Positions 34,572 through 44,055 of a DNA stretch of 64,000 nt are shown piece after piece. The notes beneath the pieces are model-generated. The model was not told where the DNA came from, did not search any database, and saw only the letters and a list, made by a program, of their open reading frames with translations. The stretch's first letter is position 1. Every line of letters starts with the position of its first letter. The stretch lies in NCBI GenBank assembly GCA_024279425.1, contig JAJRRO010000100.1, positions 62,001 to 126,000 of the forward strand. The letters run 5' to 3'. The position numbers and the translations under genes are program-made. The DNA comes from Bacteroidota bacterium (GTDB lineage Bacteria > Bacteroidota > Bacteroidia > Flavobacteriales > Flavobacteriaceae).

Positions 34572-35051
34572 ATGAAGTACACTATTCGAAATGCGGAAGC
34601 CAAGGACATGAAGGATTGTCATGGGCTTATAAAAGAATTGGCCCGCTTTGAAAAGGAGGACAATGTGGTTGAAGTAGCTATTGATGATTTGATTAGGGAC
34701 GGGTTTGGCGATAGACCTCTGTTCCATTGTTTTGTCGCTGAATCAGATTCCAAAATTGTTGGTATGGCATTGCTATACAATCGTTATTCTACTTGGAAGG
34801 GACCTATAATCCATTTAGAGGATTTAGTGGTGTCTGAAACTATGCGCGGTACCGGATTAGGAACAGCTTTACTGGACGAAGTTGTTAAATATAGTGCGAA
34901 TTTGGGAGTGAAACGCATTAACTGGGAAGTATTGGATTGGAACGATCCTGCCATCGATTTTTATGAAAAAAAGGGAGCCAAAGTATTGCGCGATTGGGAT
35001 GTGGTTCATTTGGATGAAAAAGGAATACAGAATTATATTAAAAATATATGA
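34572..35051 (+). CDS. GNAT family N-acetyltransferase
   Basis: This 159-aa protein begins MKYTIRNAEAKDMKDCHGLI and contains the acetyl-CoA loop VSETMRGTGLGTALLDEV (near residue 88), with a C-terminal DWNDPAIDFYEKKGAKVL block typical of spermidine/diamine acetyltransferase-like GNATs. It overlaps the aspartate kinase start by 4 bases (ATGA), so the two are translationally coupled. The acceptor substrate is unknown. Confidence 0.9.
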   Translation: MKYTIRNAEAKDMKDCHGLIKELARFEKEDNVVEVAIDDLIRDGFGDRPLFHCFVAESDSKIVGMALLYNRYSTWKGPIIHLEDLVVSETMRGTGLGTALLDEVVKYSANLGVKRINWEVLDWNDPAIDFYEKKGAKVLRDWDVVHLDEKGIQNYIKNI

Positions 35052-36298
35052 GAATTTTCAAATTTGGCGGTGCCTCGGTAAAGGATGCCAATGGAGTTAA
35101 AAACCTAGTTAAGGTTTTAGAGGAAGTGGGTCATGAAAATACATTGGTCGTGGTTTCTGCGATGGGTAAGACCACAAATGCCATGGAAAAGATAGTTAAC
35201 TGCTATTTTAGTGATGAAAAAGAAATAAATGCTGCAGTCCAGGAAGTAAGAGAGTATCATAACGGTATTTTGCAGGGCTTGTTTCAGAATGATAAACATC
35301 CGGTTTTTGAAAAAGTAAAATCATTGTTTGATGAGGTACAAGGCTTTTTGGCCAGGACTAAATCCCCTAAACACAGTTTTGTTTATGACCAAGTAGTTGG
35401 TTATGGAGAATTGGTGTCAACAACTATTTTGAGTGTTTATCTTAACGAAATTGGCATCAAAAATGCCTGGTTGGATGTTCGCAGTTATATAAAAACCAAC
35501 AATAGTTATCGGGATGCTATAGTAAATTGGGAAAAAACGCAGGAATGTATTTCTAAGGGTGTCGATAGAAAACAACTTCATATTACCCAAGGGTTTTTGG
35601 GGAGTGATGATAATAACTTTACGACTACTTTAGGTCGTGAAGGTTCTGATTATACAGCGGCCATATTTGCGTATTGTCTTAACGCCAGTTCTGTGACGAT
35701 ATGGAAAGATGTTCCCGGTGTACTTAACGCAGATCCCAGATATTTTGAAGAGGCCCAATTGTTAAATCAGATTTCCTATAGGGAGGCCATAGAATTGGCC
35801 TTTTACGGAGCATCTGTAATTCATCCTAAAACCTTACAACCTTTACAGCGCAAAGAAATTCCGTTATTGGTCAAGTCATTTATCAACCCAAAAGGAGCCG
35901 GGACTACCGTAGGTAAAGGAATCACCTTGGAGCCGCATGTGCCCTGCTATATTATAAAGAAAGACCAGGTGCTGATGAAGCTTTCTTCCTTGGATTTTTC
36001 CTTTATCGTAGAGAATAATATAAGTGAGCTTTTTAAAATGCTCCATGATCATAAAATGAAGGTAGATTTAATCCAAAATTCGGCCATAAGTTTTTCTGTT
36101 TGCTTGGATAATAAGTTTGGACGTCTTCAGGATTTGTTGAATCTGTTGAAAAGCAGGTTTAAGGTGGTTTGTCACGAAGGTGTTTCTCTTTATACCATTC
36201 GACACTTTAATTCTGATGCAATTGACTTATTGCAAAACGGTAAGGAGATTTTATTGGAACAGCGTGCCAATGAAACCGTTCAACTTGTAGTGAAATAG
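35048..36298 (+). CDS. lysC: Aspartate kinase
   Basis: This 416-aa enzyme has the N-terminal KFGGASV (residue 4), VVVSAMGKTTN, the substrate segment TTLGREGSDYTAA and the nucleotide segment VTIWKDVPGVLNADPR. The C-terminal ACT-like region is shortened (LMKLSSLDFSFIVENNISEL onward). It phosphorylates aspartate for lysine, threonine and methionine synthesis. A role as a monofunctional enzyme is clear because no homoserine dehydrogenase domain follows. Coupled to the GNAT gene upstream. Confidence 0.93.
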   Translation: MRIFKFGGASVKDANGVKNLVKVLEEVGHENTLVVVSAMGKTTNAMEKIVNCYFSDEKEINAAVQEVREYHNGILQGLFQNDKHPVFEKVKSLFDEVQGFLARTKSPKHSFVYDQVVGYGELVSTTILSVYLNEIGIKNAWLDVRSYIKTNNSYRDAIVNWEKTQECISKGVDRKQLHITQGFLGSDDNNFTTTLGREGSDYTAAIFAYCLNASSVTIWKDVPGVLNADPRYFEEAQLLNQISYREAIELAFYGASVIHPKTLQPLQRKEIPLLVKSFINPKGAGTTVGKGITLEPHVPCYIIKKDQVLMKLSSLDFSFIVENNISELFKMLHDHKMKVDLIQNSAISFSVCLDNKFGRLQDLLNLLKSRFKVVCHEGVSLYTIRHFNSDAIDLLQNGKEILLEQRANETVQLVVK

Positions 36299-36354
36299 TT
36301 GGCCAGCATTAAATTTCGGACTTCCTATATTTGTTCTTCCAATAGGTAATTTGC

Positions 36355-36362
36355 TATATTTA
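36355..36362 (+). promoter_or_regulatory. Candidate promoter of olsF
   Basis: TATATTTA is preceded by TTTG at 36330-36333 with 21 bases between. The upstream TATATTTG (36326-36333) is a perfect -7 box but lacks a correctly spaced TTTG. Confidence 0.45.
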
Positions 36363-36385
36363 TGCTTCCTTTAATGATATAAAGC

Positions 36386-38203
36386 ATGGGTTTAGTGACC
36401 GCTAAGGAAGTAGCCAAGGCAATCAATCTTCACAAATACGGTTTTTCAGGCACCTTTATGGCGTGGGTCTTGATGAAGGTCACTAGGATTTCGGGAATCA
36501 ATCGGTTTTATCTTAAGCACAAACATTTGGAGGGGATAGCTTTTTTGGATTCTATTTTAAAACACTACCAGATAGATTTTGAAATTCCTGAAGAAGATTT
36601 TAAACGCCTGCCTAAAGAAGGTTCGTACATTACGATATCCAATCATCCATTAGGAGGGATAGATGGTGTATTGCTATTGAAACTATTGGTGACCCATAGA
36701 TCGGATTTCAAGATTATCGCCAACTTTCTGCTCAATAGAATAGAACCCATGGCACCTTATATTTTACCGGTCAATCCGTTTGAGAACCATAAGGACGTAA
36801 AAAGTAGTCTAGCTGGGTTTAAAAGTGCCATGTCTCATTTAGGGGAAGGACACCCATTGGGCATTTTTCCTGCAGGGGAGGTCTCAACATATAAAGATGG
36901 TAAATTAATTGTTGACAAGCCTTGGGAGGAAGCCGCTCTTAAATTGATACGTAGGGCCAAAGTACCCGTAGTACCTATTTATTTTCATGCAAGAAATAGC
37001 AAGTTCTTTTATAGATTGTCAAAAATCAGTGATATTTTCAGAACGGCGAAGTTGCCATCCGAGGTTTATTCACAGAGAAACAGACCTATTAAAGTAAGAA
37101 TAGGGCAACCTATTTCAGTAGCAGCGCAGAACGAACAAGAAAACTTGGAGGATTTTACCGAATTACTGCGCAAAAAAACTTACATCCTTTCCAATGCCTA
37201 TGAAAAAGAGCGCCTGATAGATCAAATACCTACTTCGTTAAAATTGCCCAAAACACCTAAAAAGATAGCCACAGCGGTACGCACCGAAGTTATTGAAGGT
37301 GAAATTGAAAAGCTAAGGGAGAAGGATTGCAGGATGTTGCAGAGCAAGAATTATGAGGTTTTTTTGGCAAAAGCCAATGACATGCCATTTATACTCAAGG
37401 AAATAGGAAGGCAGCGTGAAGTGACTTTTAGGGCCATAGGAGAGGGTACCAATAACGCTATTGATTTGGACAAATTTGATGCATTCTATCACCATCTGTT
37501 TCTTTGGGATAACCATGATAAGGAAATAGTTGGGGCGTATCGCATGGGAATGGGGACCGAGATCTTTGAGCAATACGGAATCGATGGTTTTTATTTGCAG
37601 GACCTATTTCGATTTGAGCCCGAGCTTTTTGGGATGATGAAACAATCCATTGAAATGGGGAGGGCCTATATCATTGAAAAGTACCAACAAAAGCCAATGC
37701 CCTTGTTTTTGTTGTGGAAGGGTATAGTACACACTACATTAAGGCATCCCGAACACAAATATCTCATAGGAGGTGTTAGCATTAGTAATCAGTTTTCCAA
37801 CTTTTCAAAATCCTTGATGATCGAGTTCATGAAAAGTAATTATTGGGATCCGTACGTGGCACAATATATCAGTCCTAAAAAGGAATTCAAGGTTAAATTG
37901 AAGGATGCCGATAAGGAGTTTGTTTTTGATGAGACCAAAGCGGATTTGAACAAGTTTGATAGGCTGATCAATGAAGTGGAACCTGGGAATCTTCGGTTGC
38001 CTGTACTCATAAAAAAATACATCAAGCAAAATGCAAAGGTCGTTGCCTTTAACGTAGACCCTCTTTTTAATAATTCGGTAGACGGACTAATGTATATACG
38101 AATAGCTGATCTTCCTGAAAGTACCGTAAAACCAGTTATGGAAGAGTTTCAGGCTGAGCTGGAAAGAAAGTTTGCGGAAAACTTGCAAAATGGAGACAAA
38201 TAG
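36386..38203 (+). CDS. olsF: Bifunctional acyltransferase for ornithine lipid synthesis (OlsF-like)
   Basis: This 605-aa protein fuses a PlsC/OlsA-like O-acyltransferase (residues 60-270; SNHPLGGIDG carries the H and D, FPAGEVS follows) with an OlsB-like N-acyltransferase of the GNAT fold (residues 320-520; YRMGMGTEIFEQYGIDGFYL then DLFRFEP). This two-domain order is that of OlsF, which makes the phosphorus-free ornithine lipids of Flavobacteria and Serratia. The product is a membrane lipid, useful under phosphate limitation. Assignment to OlsF rests on domain order, not on alignment. Confidence 0.78.
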   Translation: MGLVTAKEVAKAINLHKYGFSGTFMAWVLMKVTRISGINRFYLKHKHLEGIAFLDSILKHYQIDFEIPEEDFKRLPKEGSYITISNHPLGGIDGVLLLKLLVTHRSDFKIIANFLLNRIEPMAPYILPVNPFENHKDVKSSLAGFKSAMSHLGEGHPLGIFPAGEVSTYKDGKLIVDKPWEEAALKLIRRAKVPVVPIYFHARNSKFFYRLSKISDIFRTAKLPSEVYSQRNRPIKVRIGQPISVAAQNEQENLEDFTELLRKKTYILSNAYEKERLIDQIPTSLKLPKTPKKIATAVRTEVIEGEIEKLREKDCRMLQSKNYEVFLAKANDMPFILKEIGRQREVTFRAIGEGTNNAIDLDKFDAFYHHLFLWDNHDKEIVGAYRMGMGTEIFEQYGIDGFYLQDLFRFEPELFGMMKQSIEMGRAYIIEKYQQKPMPLFLLWKGIVHTTLRHPEHKYLIGGVSISNQFSNFSKSLMIEFMKSNYWDPYVAQYISPKKEFKVKLKDADKEFVFDETKADLNKFDRLINEVEPGNLRLPVLIKKYIKQNAKVVAFNVDPLFNNSVDGLMYIRIADLPESTVKPVMEEFQAELERKFAENLQNGDK

Positions 38204-38287
38204 ATCTATTCTTTCTCCGTAAACTTTTGAGACACTACAATTTCAGTATAGATTCCCATCCGCATGCAGATTTCCAGATTATTAAAT

Positions 38288-38779
38288 CTAGTCTATACCA
38301 ATCAGTTTACTTCTACGCTCAAAAAGCAAATTGTCTTTCCAGACCCCATCGAGTTTACCAACTCGTTCCCGCTTGCCTATATACCGAAAACCGACCTTTT
38401 CATGCAGTCTAATACTTCCTTTGTTTTCAGGGAATATACCCGATTGTAAGGTCCAAAACCCTTCACTTTCACTTTGTTTAATAAGATGTTGCATTAATAG
38501 TTTGCCAATACCTTTGCCTTCATGGTTTTGACCCACATATACACTTACCTCGGCCACGCCTCCGTAGACGCATCGATCAGAGACGGGAGACAAGGCCGCC
38601 CATCCTAACACGATATTATCCGCAGTAGCAACAATCCTACATATATTCAAATGTGCATTGTTCCAAGATTCATACGAAGGAATATCCTTTTCGAAGGTGG
38701 CATATCCCGTTGCTATTCCTTCTACATATATCTTGGAGACCCTTATCCAATCTGATGGATGCATTTCTCGTATCTGCAT
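38288..38779 (-). CDS. GNAT acetyltransferase of the phosphinothricin/arsinothricin type
   Basis: This 163-aa protein starts MQIREMHPSDWIRVSKIY and has GIATGYATFEKD, GWAALSPVSDR, VAEVSVYVGQNHEGKGIGKL (acetyl-CoA loop) and SIRLHEKVGFRYIG. These are the blocks of Pat/ArsN1 enzymes, which acetylate the amino group of phosphinothricin or arsinothricin. It is the third gene after arsR and a DUF6428 gene, 10 bases downstream, which favours the arsenic-linked ArsN1 reading. Confidence 0.83.
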   Translation of the reverse strand: MQIREMHPSDWIRVSKIYVEGIATGYATFEKDIPSYESWNNAHLNICRIVATADNIVLGWAALSPVSDRCVYGGVAEVSVYVGQNHEGKGIGKLLMQHLIKQSESEGFWTLQSGIFPENKGSIRLHEKVGFRYIGKRERVGKLDGVWKDNLLFERRSKLIGID

Positions 38780-38789
38780 ATGTGTTTAA

Positions 38790-39275
38790 TTAGCAACAAC
38801 CACCGCTAGGCGAACAACACGCTTCTTCCCGTACACCTTTTTCGATGGGTGCGTTATAGGTTTTTGCTTTACAATCTGTTTGTTCAACACCCAATTTCAT
38901 AATGAGCTGGCCTTCATTGAAAGTAAAACCGTTTACAAAGAGCTGTGCCGTGTGGAAGTTGGAATTGCTGTATTCGAATTTTACTTCAGCCTCCCTTTCC
39001 ATAGGTTTCATTTGGTCTACCTTATTTAGAATACCCAATGCCTTGTAGACGGTCATATACTCTCTTTTGCCTTTTTCTTTAGGGCTTTCCCATAGCTGTA
39101 TTATGGTCTCTTTCCAAAAATCGGTATTGGCGCCACAATCCACGGCATCTATTGTAATGTTCTTCACTTCTGTAACATGGTAATTTGCACCCACATAATG
39201 CCCGTTTTCATATTCAAAAAGCAGGCTTTTGTTAGGATTTTCTTTTAGAAGCCTTAGGAATTCATTTGTTTTCAT
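38790..39275 (-). CDS. DUF6428 family protein with Cys-rich tail
   Basis: This 161-aa protein starts MKTNEFLRLLKENPNKSLLF. It carries GHYVGANYHVTEVKN, a conserved AVDCG near residue 48 and a C-terminal CCSPSGGCC cluster suited to binding a thiophilic metal or arsenite. The family regularly follows arsR in Bacteroidota. The start at 39275 gives a 12-base overlap-free start region just inside the arsR 3' end; an upstream in-frame codon at 39314 would overlap arsR by 29 bases. Confidence 0.83.
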   Translation of the reverse strand: MKTNEFLRLLKENPNKSLLFEYENGHYVGANYHVTEVKNITIDAVDCGANTDFWKETIIQLWESPKEKGKREYMTVYKALGILNKVDQMKPMEREAEVKFEYSNSNFHTAQLFVNGFTFNEGQLIMKLGVEQTDCKAKTYNAPIEKGVREEACCSPSGGCC

Positions 39276-39285
39276 ATTCAAAATT

Positions 39286-39609
39286 TTAACAACAATTAAA
39301 CGTAGTCTTATCAAAAAAGGAATTCAAAAGCTCTTGAATTTCCTTCCATTTTTTTAGGTCAATACAGTAACAGACCTTTTTTCCGCTGATTTCCCCTGCA
39401 ATCAAACCAATGCTTTTAAGCTCCTTTAGATGTTGGGAAATAGTGGGTTGCGCCAAACCGATCTCTTCAACAATATCATTGCAAATACATGCCTTCTGGC
39501 TACTGATGTATTGAAGGATCGCAATTCTTGCCGGGTTGGCCAGAACCTTGAAAATGGTGGCCAATTTGTTTTGTCTTTTATTGAAAATCTGCGTTTTGGT
39601 AATGCCCAT
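39286..39609 (-). CDS. arsR: ArsR-family transcriptional regulator
   Basis: This 107-aa winged-helix repressor has NPARIAILQYISSQKACICN, the recognition helix LAQPTISQHLKELKSIGLI and the wing GKKVCYC. Cysteines at CICN and VCYC could sense arsenite or another thiophilic ligand. The 12-bp palindrome ATATTGCAATAT lies 12 bases upstream of the ATG. It heads an operon with the DUF6428 and GNAT genes. Confidence 0.9.
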   Translation of the reverse strand: MGITKTQIFNKRQNKLATIFKVLANPARIAILQYISSQKACICNDIVEEIGLAQPTISQHLKELKSIGLIAGEISGKKVCYCIDLKKWKEIQELLNSFFDKTTFNCC

Positions 39610-39620
39610 TATATATTTAT

Positions 39621-39632
39621 ATATTGCAATAT
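39621..39632. promoter_or_regulatory. Probable ArsR operator
   Basis: ATATTGCAATAT is a perfect palindrome just upstream of arsR, embedded in an AT-rich promoter region. Confidence 0.55.
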
Positions 39633-39690
39633 TACGATAATAAATCGAACAAAAAAGCCAGACTCAAAAAAATCCAGCTTTCTATGTTTT

Positions 39691-40092
39691 TTAGAACCAA
39701 GGTTTTTTGCCTACTTGGTAGGTATTGTAAAACTCTTCGTCGCTCTTTGTGATATAAATTATACCTTCAATCAACCCTAAAACACCCATAAGGGAAGCCC
39801 CGATGCCACATGTAAAAAAGCCTAGTACAAAGGTAACCACTAACATAATTATACCTTCCTTGTTGTAGCCTAAAATAAACTTATGAATCCCCAATGCCCC
39901 CAAAACTATGGCTAAAATACCGGCTAGTAATTTTTTGTTTTCCCCGCCAGCACCGCTAAAAGCTTCTTTGGCACTTTCGGTAAATTCCTTTGCTGATTCC
40001 TTGGCATCTTCAGCAAACTCTTTTGCAGATTCTTTAGCACTTTCAAAGGTATCTTCCGCTTTGTCTCCTAAATCTTTTTTTTCTTCTGACAT
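39691..40092 (-). CDS. TM2-domain membrane protein with amphipathic repeat N-terminus
   Basis: This 133-aa protein starts MSEEKKDLGDKAEDTF. Residues 12-45 repeat the 11-residue unit ESAKEFAEDAK, typical of LEA/apolipoprotein-like amphipathic helices. Two hydrophobic helices follow, with the TM2 motif GILAIVLGALGIHKFILGY and the second, TFVLGFFTCGIGASLMGVLG. It is an inner-membrane protein of unknown role. The ATG at 40092 is chosen because the earlier in-frame region (to 40221) has no coding character. Confidence 0.82.
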   Translation of the reverse strand: MSEEKKDLGDKAEDTFESAKESAKEFAEDAKESAKEFTESAKEAFSGAGGENKKLLAGILAIVLGALGIHKFILGYNKEGIIMLVVTFVLGFFTCGIGASLMGVLGLIEGIIYITKSDEEFYNTYQVGKKPWF

Positions 40093-40242
40093 TGTATTTA
40101 TTTTTTGGTGGTTAATATTAGCCTTAAATGTAGCAAATATTTGAATATCAATGAAATGATCAGGAATACTAGAGAAATTGGCTAAATTGTTCATTGGTGA
40201 AAATAGCAGACTCATGAACACTTTGTAAAAACAATTAAGCGG

Positions 40243-40631
40243 TTAAGGAAGAAACACCTTGTCAATAGATGTCCATAATTTCAATTTATTTCCTTCAGGG
40301 TCTAATGTCCAACCAAATTTTCCGTACTCATATTCTTCGATTTCCCTACGATAGTAACCCTTTCGCTTTTTAGAACGTTCAATAATTCAACCAAATTCTC
40401 GACCCTGAAATTCATCATAAATTGTTTCTGGCTGGGTTCAAAATATTTGGTGTCCTCATTCATGGGACTCCATTGTGTGGAACAATCATGCCCTTCTTTG
40501 TCCTTCCACCAGAAAGTACATCCATATTGGTCCGTGTTCAATCCCAAATGGTTTTTATACCAATCTTTTATTTGGTCCGGATTTTTGGTTCTAAAGAAAA
40601 AACCTCCCAAACCTGTTATCCTATTTTGCAT
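40243..40631 (-). pseudogene. VOC-family protein with a 1-base frameshift
   Basis: The glyoxalase-like fold starts at MQNRITGLGGFFFRTKN and runs through WYKNHLGL and GCTFWWKDKEGHDCSTQWSP. At VTIVG the frame goes off after about 40340 and stops at 40302. Adding one G to the GGG run restores EIEEYEYGKFGWTLDPEGNK then LKLWTSIDKVFLP, the normal VOC end, with a stop at 40243. It overlaps the DUF1801 gene by a few codons if the ATG at 40652 is used instead. Confidence 0.8.
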
Positions 40632-40632
40632 C

Positions 40633-41091
40633 TTATCTATTTTTAATGGCATTTTCGTACATATTTATCCATTCCTCAACGGAGATCTTTGAAGATAGTT
40701 CACCAATGAGTTCATAAGGAACGTCATCCACATATTTTAATCGGATACAACTTTTTCCCATGTTCAATTTACGTTTACAGTGTTTGGGAAACTCAGCAAC
40801 AAACCAATCCAATAGCTTTTTGTCCGAATACACTCCCATATGGTACACCGCTACGAAGTTTTTTTGGGAAGCCAGATGCATAAAGGGTAGGGGCAAACTT
40901 GTATCGCAGTGGTACCCATCGGGATAAAGGCTATGCGGTACTACATAACCCAACATGCCGTAACTCATTTCTTCCTTGAATCCTTTGGGTAAATTCTTAA
41001 GAATAGTCTGCCTTAGCTTTTGTATGACTTCCTTGCGGTCCTCCGGAAGTTCATCAATGTATTGTCTAGATGAAGTGGCTTTTGATTGCAT
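40633..41091 (-). CDS. DUF1801 family protein
   Basis: This 152-aa protein carries the DUF1801 signatures SRQYIDELPEDRKEVIQKLR, EEMSYGMLGYVVP, FVAVYHMG and MGKSCIRLKYVDDVPYELIG. The fold resembles the YdhG/frataxin-like domain, and the function is unknown. It is followed directly by the VOC gene. The short gap 41092-41239 contains a diverged CCTTCGGTCGAAA repeat fragment and no gene that can be supported. Confidence 0.87.
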   Translation of the reverse strand: MQSKATSSRQYIDELPEDRKEVIQKLRQTILKNLPKGFKEEMSYGMLGYVVPHSLYPDGYHCDTSLPLPFMHLASQKNFVAVYHMGVYSDKKLLDWFVAEFPKHCKRKLNMGKSCIRLKYVDDVPYELIGELSSKISVEEWINMYENAIKNR

Positions 41092-41239
41092 AATATCAGT
41101 TTTTTCGTTGAAGTATTAGAGATGAGATTAAGGAAACGACCAACCCGATGATCACTACAGGTAAATTGTTATGCGATTTCTCCCTTCGGTCGAAATGATA
41201 TTTTCAAGGAATTTACCCCCAAATGTGCAATAGGTAAAG

Positions 41240-42178
41240 TTAGCAAAATTCGGCCTTGATTTTGTCTACGATCGTTTGTGCTAGTTTTTCTTTACTTTCT
41301 TGGGTCCATCCTGCAACGTGGGGGGAGAACAACACATTTTTGGCCTGTGTAAGATATTTAAAGGATTCGGGCATATCATTAGTATCAAACATATTCTCAA
41401 AGGAGGATTTTTCTTGTTCAAGAACGTCTAGTCCCGCACCCAATATTTTGCCCGTTTTGAGATGTGCTACCAAGTCTTCGGTAATTACACATTTGCCCCG
41501 AGCGGTATTCAGCAACCAAAATGGTTTTTGAAAAGCTTCAACGAAGTCCGAATGTATCATACCAATGGTTTCAGGTGTTTGGGGAACATGTAGGCTCAGT
41601 ACATCTGTTTTTTGTTGTAATTCAAGAATCCCTACTTGTCGGGCGTTTTCGTCACCAACGCCTCCCTTGATATCATAGCATATGATTTCAACATCAAAAC
41701 CTTTTAGTTTTTTGGCAAAGGCCTTTCCCATGTTTCCATAACCAATAATTCCTACGGTTTTGCCATCAAGTTCTATACCTCGATTACCTTCTCTGTCCCA
41801 TTTGCCATTACGTACTTCCCGAGTTGCCTTATTTAATTTATTGAATAGGGAAAGCAGCATGCCCAACGTATGTTCACCTACGGCATTTCTATTACCCTCT
41901 GGAGCCGCGGCCAAAAATATACCTTTCTTTTTGGCATAGCCCACATCAATATTCTCGAGACCAGCGCCAACACGACCAATGAACTTTAGGTTTGTGGCCT
42001 TGTCCAAAAAAGTTTTGTCTATTGCGAACCTACTTCGAATTATGAATCCGTCATAGGCATCGATTTTGTTTTCGATTTCCTTTTTTGAAGAAGAATAATC
42101 TTCGTCATTCTGGAAACCCATTTGTTCAAATTGTTCAATAAGTAAGGGGTGATTGGTGTCTAAGTGTAAAACTTTCAT
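41240..42178 (-). CDS. D-isomer-specific 2-hydroxyacid dehydrogenase (phosphoglycerate dehydrogenase-like)
   Basis: This 312-aa enzyme has the Rossmann motif GIIGYGNMGKAFAKKL (near residue 148), the catalytic Arg region LNTARGKCV, the Glu in QEKSSFENMF and the His in SPHVAGWTQES. There is no ACT domain. It may be the SerA-type enzyme or another NAD-dependent 2-hydroxyacid dehydrogenase. The start at 42178 (MKVLHLDTNHPLL) matches the first beta strand; codons back to 42205 look non-coding. Confidence 0.88.
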   Translation of the reverse strand: MKVLHLDTNHPLLIEQFEQMGFQNDEDYSSSKKEIENKIDAYDGFIIRSRFAIDKTFLDKATNLKFIGRVGAGLENIDVGYAKKKGIFLAAAPEGNRNAVGEHTLGMLLSLFNKLNKATREVRNGKWDREGNRGIELDGKTVGIIGYGNMGKAFAKKLKGFDVEIICYDIKGGVGDENARQVGILELQQKTDVLSLHVPQTPETIGMIHSDFVEAFQKPFWLLNTARGKCVITEDLVAHLKTGKILGAGLDVLEQEKSSFENMFDTNDMPESFKYLTQAKNVLFSPHVAGWTQESKEKLAQTIVDKIKAEFC

Positions 42179-42280
42179 GAAGTAAAGATATGAAGTACTT
42201 GTCATTACCAGGAAGGTGGGAATCCATTTTTACTTTGAGGGTTCTATGGGTTCCGTGCCAAGCATGGAAGGACAATATCG

Positions 42281-42646
42281 TTATATTTTCGGGTAGTTGG
42301 TCTTCGTTTTTTCATCTTTCACAGTACCGGTATGCGCTATGGATAGCTTTTCAAAAAGGAGTACATGCACTTCCTCACCATTTTTGGTCATGGGATTATG
42401 CTCAACCCCCTTAGGGACGACTATAAGTTCACCAGTGTTCACTACCTCTGTCCGGTCTCTAAATTGCATATACAAAGTGCCTTTGAGCACTTGAAAAAGT
42501 TCATCTTCATTTTCATGGGCATGCCAGACAAATTCACCTTGGACTTTGGCAAGAAGCACTTGCATGTCATCAACAATGGCAATTTGATGGGGATGCCATT
42601 GCGCCTTGAATTCGGCATGTTTTTCTTTCAAGTTGATGGGTTTCAT
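42281..42646 (-). CDS. Cupin-domain protein
   Basis: This 121-aa small beta barrel starts MKPINLKEKHAEFKAQWHPH. Its cupin motif 1, WHAHENEDELFQVLKG, gives the His-His-Glu metal ligands, and motif 2, PKGVEHNPM, gives the distal His. The function is unknown; a metal-dependent enzyme or sensor is possible. The start at 42646 is preferred over 42697. Confidence 0.87.
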   Translation of the reverse strand: MKPINLKEKHAEFKAQWHPHQIAIVDDMQVLLAKVQGEFVWHAHENEDELFQVLKGTLYMQFRDRTEVVNTGELIVVPKGVEHNPMTKNGEEVHVLLFEKLSIAHTGTVKDEKTKTNYPKI

Positions 42647-42702
42647 AATCAATATGGAATTATTAGGAGTATTTAAATACGATTGTAATTGAAGCAATTA
42701 TC

Positions 42703-44055
42703 TCAAATACCCAGGACCACTTTAGCAATCCAAAAATAAATCAAGATTCCAAAAATGTCATTACTTGTGGTAATAAACGGCCCGGTAGCAATAGCTGGAT
42801 CAATACCCCTTTTGTCCAAGAATAAGGGAATAAATGTACCTATTAACCCCGCCACAATTATGACCACGACCAAAGAAATGGAAATTGCCAACGCTGTTAA
42901 AAAATGACCATTATATGCCCATGTGAACAAGAGCAAGACGGCCCCTAAGATTACCCCATTCAGGCTGGCTAAAAGCATTTCTTTAATGAGTCGATTACTT
43001 ATGCTTCCTTTAAGATCATCATTGGCGAGACCTTGTACGATAATGGCACTCGATTGCACCCCGACATTACCCGCCATGGCAGCGATCAAAGGTGTAAAGA
43101 AAAACAAAATGGCATGATTGCTGATCATATCCTCAAATCCGCCCATAATGGCCGCTGCTCCAACACCGCCAACAAGCCCTAGGAACAACCATGGTAAACG
43201 GGCACGGGTTAAATCCCAAATGCTATCATCAGCTTCGACATCCTGGGAAATACCGGCTGCCAATTGGTAATCTTTTTCGGCTTCCTCCTTGATTACATCT
43301 ACGATATCGTCAATAGTAATCCGCCCTACCAATCGTCCCATCTCGTCTACTACAGGAATGGCTTCCAAATCGTATTTGGACATTATTTTAGCGACTTCCT
43401 CAGGGTCTTCGTTAACATTTACAGAATCTACTTTAGGGATGTAAACGTCACTGATATCACTTTTTGTTGAAGTGGTCAAAAGGTCCTTTAAGGAAAGTCG
43501 CCCTTTGAGCCTGTCATCATCATCAACCACATAAATGGAGTGTACACGGGTTACATTTTCGGCCTGTGCCCTCATTTCCTTTACGCAGGTTAGTACATTC
43601 CAGTTTTCCCGTACCTTGACCAATTCCTTGGCCATGAGCCCTCCAGCCGAGTTCTCATCGTAACGCAAAAGATCTACAATATCCTTGGCATGTTCTCGAT
43701 CCTCTATTTCGGAAATTACCTCTTGGACAATCCCTTCAGGCAGTTCTGCGATGATGTCAGCGGCATCATCGGTATCAAGTTCTTCAAGTTCCTCTGCAAT
43801 TTCTTTTGCAGAAAGATTGTTCAGAATTGCTTCTCTTACATCTTCATCGAGCTCAGTAAGAACGTCAGAGGTCTTGTCGCTATCTAGCAGTTTTATTAAA
43901 TACGTTGCCTGATCTTCATTAAGTTCGTCAATGATTTCTGCAACATCGGCATAATGCACCTCGCCCAATAGCGTTTCCAGTTTGGAATTCTTTTGGTCCT
44001 CAATAAGTTGTTCTATTTCTTTTAGAAGATCGTCTGTGAGTTTAAACGGTATCAT
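42703..44055 (-). CDS. mgtE: Magnesium transporter MgtE
   Basis: This 450-aa inner-membrane channel has an acidic MgtE N domain (residues 15-130, [18 protein letters not shown]), a CBS pair (residues 135-255) and five C-terminal membrane helices with the family block [19 protein letters not shown] (near 333). The N and CBS domains sense cytoplasmic Mg2+ and gate the pore. Its start overlaps the end of rsmA by 14 bases, so it belongs to that operon. Confidence 0.95.
   Translation of the reverse strand: MIPFKLTDDLLKEIEQLIEDQKNSKLETLLGEVHYADVAEIIDELNEDQATYLIKLLDSDKTSDVLTELDEDVREAILNNLSAKEIAEELEELDTDDAADIIAELPEGIVQEVISEIEDREHAKDIVDLLRYDENSAGGLMAKELVKVRENWNVLTCVKEMRAQAENVTRVHSIYVVDDDDRLKGRLSLKDLLTTSTKSDISDVYIPKVDSVNVNEDPEEVAKIMSKYDLEAIPVVDEMGRLVGRITIDDIVDVIKEEAEKDYQLAAGISQDVEADDSIWDLTRARLPWLFLGLVGGVGAAAIMGGFEDMISNHAILFFFTPLIAAMAGNVGVQSSAIIVQGLANDDLKGSISNRLIKEMLLASLNGVILGAVLLLFTWAYNGHFLTALAISISLVVVIIVAGLIGTFIPLFLDKRGIDPAIATGPFITTSNDIFGILIYFWIAKVVLGI

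Noticed and set aside
41096-41180. A short minus-strand tail with one hydrophobic helix (VVIIGLVVSLISSLIL)
   Set aside because: No start codon and an upstream in-frame stop; too short to support as a gene or a named remnant.
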